Made by a program: the position numbers and the translations under genes
Assembly: GCA_024228575.1 (NCBI GenBank)
Contig: JAAETH010000618.1
Coordinates: 1 to 64,000 of the forward strand
Direction of reading: 5' to 3'
Length of the DNA: 64,000 nt
DNA from: Actinomycetes bacterium
GTDB taxonomy: Bacteria > Actinomycetota > Acidimicrobiia > Acidimicrobiales > Poriferisodalaceae
The notes under the pieces: generated by a model
Seen by the model: only the letters and a program-made list of their open reading frames with translations
Databases searched by the model: none
What the model was told of the DNA's origin: nothing
Shown here: positions 60,984-64,000 of the stretch, piece after piece
Layout of the letters: every line of letters starts with the position of its first letter
Numbering within the stretch: position 1 is the first letter of the stretch

Positions 60984-61742
60984 ATGATCGATCTGAGCGG
61001 CAAGGTCTTCGTCGTCACCGGCGGAAACGGGGGTATTGGCCTCGGCATGGCCGAGGGCATCGCCGCGTCTGGCGGGTCGCTTGCGATATGGGGTCGCAAC
61101 GAGACCAAGAATGCCGCGGCGGTCGAGAAGCTGCGGGTGCTCGGAGCCGAGGCCAGAGCCTATGTTTGTGATGTGGGGGACGAGCAGCAGATCGTCGAGA
61201 GCATGACTCGTTCGCGAGACGATTTCGGGCGCATCGACGGCTGTTTCGCCAACGCCGGTCGGGGTGGGTTCGGCAAGACGTTTCTCGAAACGAGCCTCGC
61301 CGAGTGGCGCGAGGTGATGCGGATCAACCTCGATGGTGTGTTCCTGACGTTGCGAGAGGCCGGCCGCCACCTGGTCGATCAGGGTGAGGGGGGCAGTCTC
61401 GTGGCTGTCTCTTCGACATCGGCGATCCATGGAGCTGCGGGCAACGACGCATATGGTGCCGCCAAGACAGCGGTGAACGGTCTGGTCAGGTCGCTCGCCG
61501 TCGGGTTGGCCCGCTATCGGATCCGGGTCAACTCGCTGGTGCCTGGCTGGACCATCACCGATCTTGCGTCTGGCGGCTACGAGAACGACATCTTCCGTGA
61601 TGCCACGGTCAAGCGCACACCGGTACGGCGCTGGGCCGAACCGAACGAGTTCAAAGAGATCGGTGCCTTTCTCGCCGATCCGACCATCACCTATCACACG
61701 GGCCAGGAGGTGGTCGTCGATGGCGGCTACACGGTGTTCTAG
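60984..61742 (+). CDS. Short-chain dehydrogenase/reductase
   Basis: A 252-residue SDR with TGGNGGIGLG near residue 12, NAGRGGFG, the catalytic Ser in AVSSTSAIHG and YGAAK. The ending VVVDGGYTVF is the standard FabG-like C-terminus. GGAGGT five bases upstream of ATG 60984 makes the start certain. It is followed 20 bases later by the coiled-coil gene. Confidence 0.88.
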   Translation: MIDLSGKVFVVTGGNGGIGLGMAEGIAASGGSLAIWGRNETKNAAAVEKLRVLGAEARAYVCDVGDEQQIVESMTRSRDDFGRIDGCFANAGRGGFGKTFLETSLAEWREVMRINLDGVFLTLREAGRHLVDQGEGGSLVAVSSTSAIHGAAGNDAYGAAKTAVNGLVRSLAVGLARYRIRVNSLVPGWTITDLASGGYENDIFRDATVKRTPVRRWAEPNEFKEIGAFLADPTITYHTGQEVVVDGGYTVF

Positions 61743-61762
61743 GTTCGGATCGAGGGGACGAA

Positions 61763-62215
61763 ATGGCAGCTACTAATCCAGGCGACCTGTTCAAGCGGCT
61801 GATGGCAGCACAGGAATCGCTGAGCAAGGTGCAGGAGACGATCGCCAGGTTCGCCCTACCCGTCGAGCAGCAGAAGGCTCTCGTGGACAATCTTCGCAAG
61901 TTGATGTTGCCCCGCGAACAACTACAGGCCATGCAGGATCTGATCGAGTCGTTCGGGCCCCCTGTGACCCAGGTCAAGAATCTCCAGGACGACATCGACA
62001 CACATCGTGAGATGGTGGCCGAGATGTCCGAACGCCTCGACCGCATGAGTGCCTCGGCCGACCGGCTGGCGGCAGCGACCGAGACCCTCAACGAGTTCTA
62101 CGGGGCATGGACCCAGGCGGCCGGTGTGTTTGGCTGGAATCCGCTTCAGGCATCGGGCGAACCCGTGACCGACGCAGCGGACACACCCGACCCAGACGAA
62201 CTCGACAATACGTAG
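61763..62215 (+). CDS. Coiled-coil protein, phasin-like appearance
   Basis: A 150-residue helical protein. Residues 10-105 are continuous amphipathic helix (LMAAQESLSKVQETIARF, LQDDIDTHREMVAEMSERLD) with aromatic residues only near the end (FYGAWTQAAGVFGW); the tail is acidic. The pattern resembles phasins or storage-granule surface proteins but no family motif confirms it. GGGGACGAA lies before ATG, and the SDR gene is 20 bases upstream. Confidence 0.68.
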   Translation: MAATNPGDLFKRLMAAQESLSKVQETIARFALPVEQQKALVDNLRKLMLPREQLQAMQDLIESFGPPVTQVKNLQDDIDTHREMVAEMSERLDRMSASADRLAAATETLNEFYGAWTQAAGVFGWNPLQASGEPVTDAADTPDPDELDNT

Positions 62216-62259
62216 CTCGACGTTCTGGGTACCGCAGCACACGCCGGGGTCGAGGGGTG

Positions 62260-63054
62260 TTATTCGATGGGATGCACAACGAGGACCGGGCTGGTGGCGT
62301 CGTGGACCACGTGCATCGCGACGCTGCCTTCCTTCAGACGAGCGAACCCGGTGCGACTGTGGGTGACCATGGCGATCATTGCACCATCGTGGCGGTTTGC
62401 GTAGTCGGCTATCTCTTCGGCGATATGGGTCGCGTGCAATGTGTCGAAATCGACTGTGCGGCCCAGGTCGCGGGTCATGTCTTTGGCCAGCCGCGACACA
62501 TGGTTCGATTCGTGTGCGGCGTCAGAGAGTTTGGGATCGCCGACCGAGATGATCCATGGGTGCAGCCCGGTGACCTTGCACATCTGGGTCGCTGGTCCGA
62601 CGATCTGTTCGGAGTAATGAGAGCTATCGGTGCAAACGAACATCTCGTCGCTCGGCCATTCGTCCGTGGGCATCTCGACATCTGGCCCCACGAGTAGGAC
62701 CGGCGTGGCGATGGACGCGAGCACGTCTTCGGCCACACTGCCCACCAGGCCCGCAAGCCTGCCGCGAGCCGCTGTGGCCATGACCACGAGGGTGTTCGGT
62801 TCGGCCCGGGATTCGCTGGCGATCTCGTCGCCGGCGGCGGCGCGAACGGTGCGGGTGACCGTGCTCTCGCGGATGATGATGTCGGCTATCTGCTTCTCAG
62901 ATGTCGTCTGGACGCGCAGGTCTCCGTCGACGGATTCGACGAGCTTGAGCACGTCCATGGGTGCCCCTGACAAGGCGGCAATTCGGGATGCATATTCGAG
63001 TGCCACATCACCACGAAACGATCCATCAATCGGTACCAACACTCGTTCGTACAT
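62260..63054 (-). CDS. Universal stress protein with two Usp domains
   Basis: A 264-residue tandem UspA-fold protein. Domain 1 (1-125) begins VLVPIDGSFRGDVALEYA and ends with the ATP loop ATAARGRLAGLVGSVAEDVLA. Domain 2 (about 138-264) begins FVCTDSSHYSE and ends MVTHSRTGFARLKEGSVAMHVVHDATSPVLVVHP, in which the nucleotide loop is altered, so ATP binding there is uncertain. AAGGGGATGG precedes ATG 63054. Role in stress or nutrient sensing inferred from family. Confidence 0.85.
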   Translation of the reverse strand: MYERVLVPIDGSFRGDVALEYASRIAALSGAPMDVLKLVESVDGDLRVQTTSEKQIADIIIRESTVTRTVRAAAGDEIASESRAEPNTLVVMATAARGRLAGLVGSVAEDVLASIATPVLLVGPDVEMPTDEWPSDEMFVCTDSSHYSEQIVGPATQMCKVTGLHPWIISVGDPKLSDAAHESNHVSRLAKDMTRDLGRTVDFDTLHATHIAEEIADYANRHDGAMIAMVTHSRTGFARLKEGSVAMHVVHDATSPVLVVHPIE

Positions 63055-63121
63055 GCCATCCCCTTCGCTGGCCTCTACCCAAATGGTCGCCTCGGAAACG
63101 CGGACAGACAAGGGACCAACG

Positions 63122-64000
63122 TCACGACGACCCGCTGGATCGGTCGGGATCGATGATGCCGGCGAGCTCGAGGATCTTTGTCGGGGGTAGGTATTGGTCC
63201 GTGACCTTGGCACCGAGTGGTGCCAATGCGTGTTCGATGGCGTTCGTGATAGCGGCAGGGGCACCGATCATGCCGCCCTCGCCGACACCTCGGAAATCGT
63301 TCTCGCCACCCGGAGACAGTGTTTCGAGATGATGGACTTCGATCTCGGGGATCTCGGTCGCCGACGGCATCAGATAGTCCATGTAGGTGGTCGTTTGAGG
63401 GTTGGCCTCCGTGTCGAACACGGCGCTCTCGTAGAGGACTGCGCCGATTCCCTGGGCGACCCCACCACGAACCTGACCGTCGACGATGGCAGGGTTGATG
63501 ATCGGCCCACAGTCTTCGACAACGAAGTACCTGGGGATCTGAACCGTGCCGGTCTCGAGATCGATGTCGACCATACACACGTGGGTGGCACACGACCAGC
63601 CGCCGTCGCCCTTTCCCCTGTAGTCCTGGTTGTGTGAGAACGCCTCGCCGTCGAGGGTTGCCACAGCTCCGGCGACCTCGCCGTAGGTGAGGCCGCGCGA
63701 GGGAACACCCGCAACGTGGATGTTCCCGTCGACGATCTCGATGTCGTCGACCGAGGCCTCGAGCATCGAGGCAGCCTTCTCGGCGACCAGCCGGCGCACC
63801 TCACGCGACGCGTACTTGATCGCGCCACCGCCCAACGGGCCACCCCTCGAGCCGCCGGTGCCCAGCGCACTGAACGGTGTTTTGTCGGTGTTTCCCCACA
63901 CCAGCTTCACATCGTCGATACCTACACCCATCTCGTCGGCGACGACCTGGGCGTAGGTGGTTTCGTGACTCTGGCCGTGGGGCATTTGTGAGGTGTAGGC
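63122..64000 (-). CDS. Xanthine-dehydrogenase-family molybdopterin-binding subunit, C-terminal part
   Basis: The last 292 residues of a CoxL/XdhB-type large subunit; the 5' part is beyond the window end. Visible motifs are MPHGQSHETTYAQVVADEMG, SRGGPLGGGAI (molybdopterin contacts), VVEDCGPIINPAIVDGQVRGGVAQGIGA and GVGEGGMIGAPAAITNAIEHAL, with the conserved Glu of the active site in GEGG. The order and ending fit carbon-monoxide-dehydrogenase/aldehyde-oxidase-type enzymes. The substrate cannot be read from this piece. It is not adjacent to the yge genes at 20-24 kb. Confidence 0.88.
   Translation of the reverse strand, partial: AYTSQMPHGQSHETTYAQVVADEMGVGIDDVKLVWGNTDKTPFSALGTGGSRGGPLGGGAIKYASREVRRLVAEKAASMLEASVDDIEIVDGNIHVAGVPSRGLTYGEVAGAVATLDGEAFSHNQDYRGKGDGGWSCATHVCMVDIDLETGTVQIPRYFVVEDCGPIINPAIVDGQVRGGVAQGIGAVLYESAVFDTEANPQTTTYMDYLMPSATEIPEIEVHHLETLSPGGENDFRGVGEGGMIGAPAAITNAIEHALAPLGAKVTDQYLPPTKILELAGIIDPDRSSGSS

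Noticed and set aside
63122-64000. Functional link between the molybdenum subunit and the yge genes (purine degradation)
   Set aside because: They lie 40 kb apart, on separate transcripts, and the visible part resembles CoxL-type enzymes as much as xanthine dehydrogenase.

Overview
The window is 64 kb of high-GC, gene-dense bacterial chromosome with short intergenic gaps, frequent ATGA-type start/stop overlaps and some GTG starts. The gene content points to an actinobacterium, and I infer the class Acidimicrobiia (Ilumatobacter-like). Reasons are a DUF222/13E12-type HNH fragment, a DUF4032 protein, an LCP cell-wall ligase, a secreted GYWLVA-DGG repeat protein, and many acyl-CoA genes. No rRNA, convincing tRNA, phage, IS element or CRISPR array was seen. 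Most of the window looks like ordinary chromosome.

Layout. 0-9.5 kb: HNH fragment, C69/secernin hydrolase, class I amidotransferase, LCP protein, soluble CZB chemoreceptor-like protein, DUF4032 protein, GH13 glucosidase and a UgpC-type ABC ATPase. 9.5-14.8 kb: copper ATPase plus CopZ-like chaperone, an orphan ArsJ-type organoarsenical exporter, and an N-acyl-D-amino-acid deacylase. 14.8-19.2 kb: a translationally coupled glycerol operon (glpD, AGPS-like flavoprotein, glpK). 19.2-24.2 kb: a minus-strand set ending in carbamate kinase, YgeW-type carbamoyltransferase and YgeY-type M20 hydrolase. 24-32 kb: APH-like kinase, MttB-family protein, large secreted repeat protein, alpha/beta hydrolase and aldehyde dehydrogenase. 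32.2-33.3 kb: a frameshifted AbiEi/DUF559 pseudogene bracketed by AACACCGG palindromes. 33.3-43 kb: acyl-CoA synthetase with a fresh in-frame 30-bp tandem repeat, Baeyer-Villiger-type monooxygenase, a RES/Xre toxin-antitoxin pair, a thiolase-fold aldolase-like enzyme with its DUF35 partner, a true thiolase and small enzymes. 42.9-45.2 kb: a four-gene cluster (ferritin-like diiron protein, unknown protein, small Zn protein, ferredoxin/zinc-ribbon protein) behind a TetR-type palindrome. 45.3-56.1 kb: SRPBCC protein, sulfatase/DJ-1 fusion, TauE/SafE exporter and a 2256-residue NRPS. 56.2-64 kb: amidase, MFS, AcuI-like reductase, enoyl-CoA hydratase, SDR, coiled-coil protein, universal stress protein, and the C-terminal part of a xanthine-dehydrogenase-family molybdenum subunit.

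The most unusual object is the NRPS gene at 49357-56127. It reads carrier - poly-lysine-synthetase-like membrane module (three beta-helix domains split by membrane segment pairs) - half condensation domain - adenylation - carrier - thioesterase - TauD-like oxygenase. This is a permuted, membrane-embedded and oxygenase-tailed relative of epsilon-poly-lysine synthetase. It lies on the same strand just after a two-domain sulfatase/DJ-1 protein and a sulfite-exporter-family permease. Overall metabolism suggested is aerobic heterotrophy on lipids, glycerol, sugars, sulfate esters and nitrogenous compounds.
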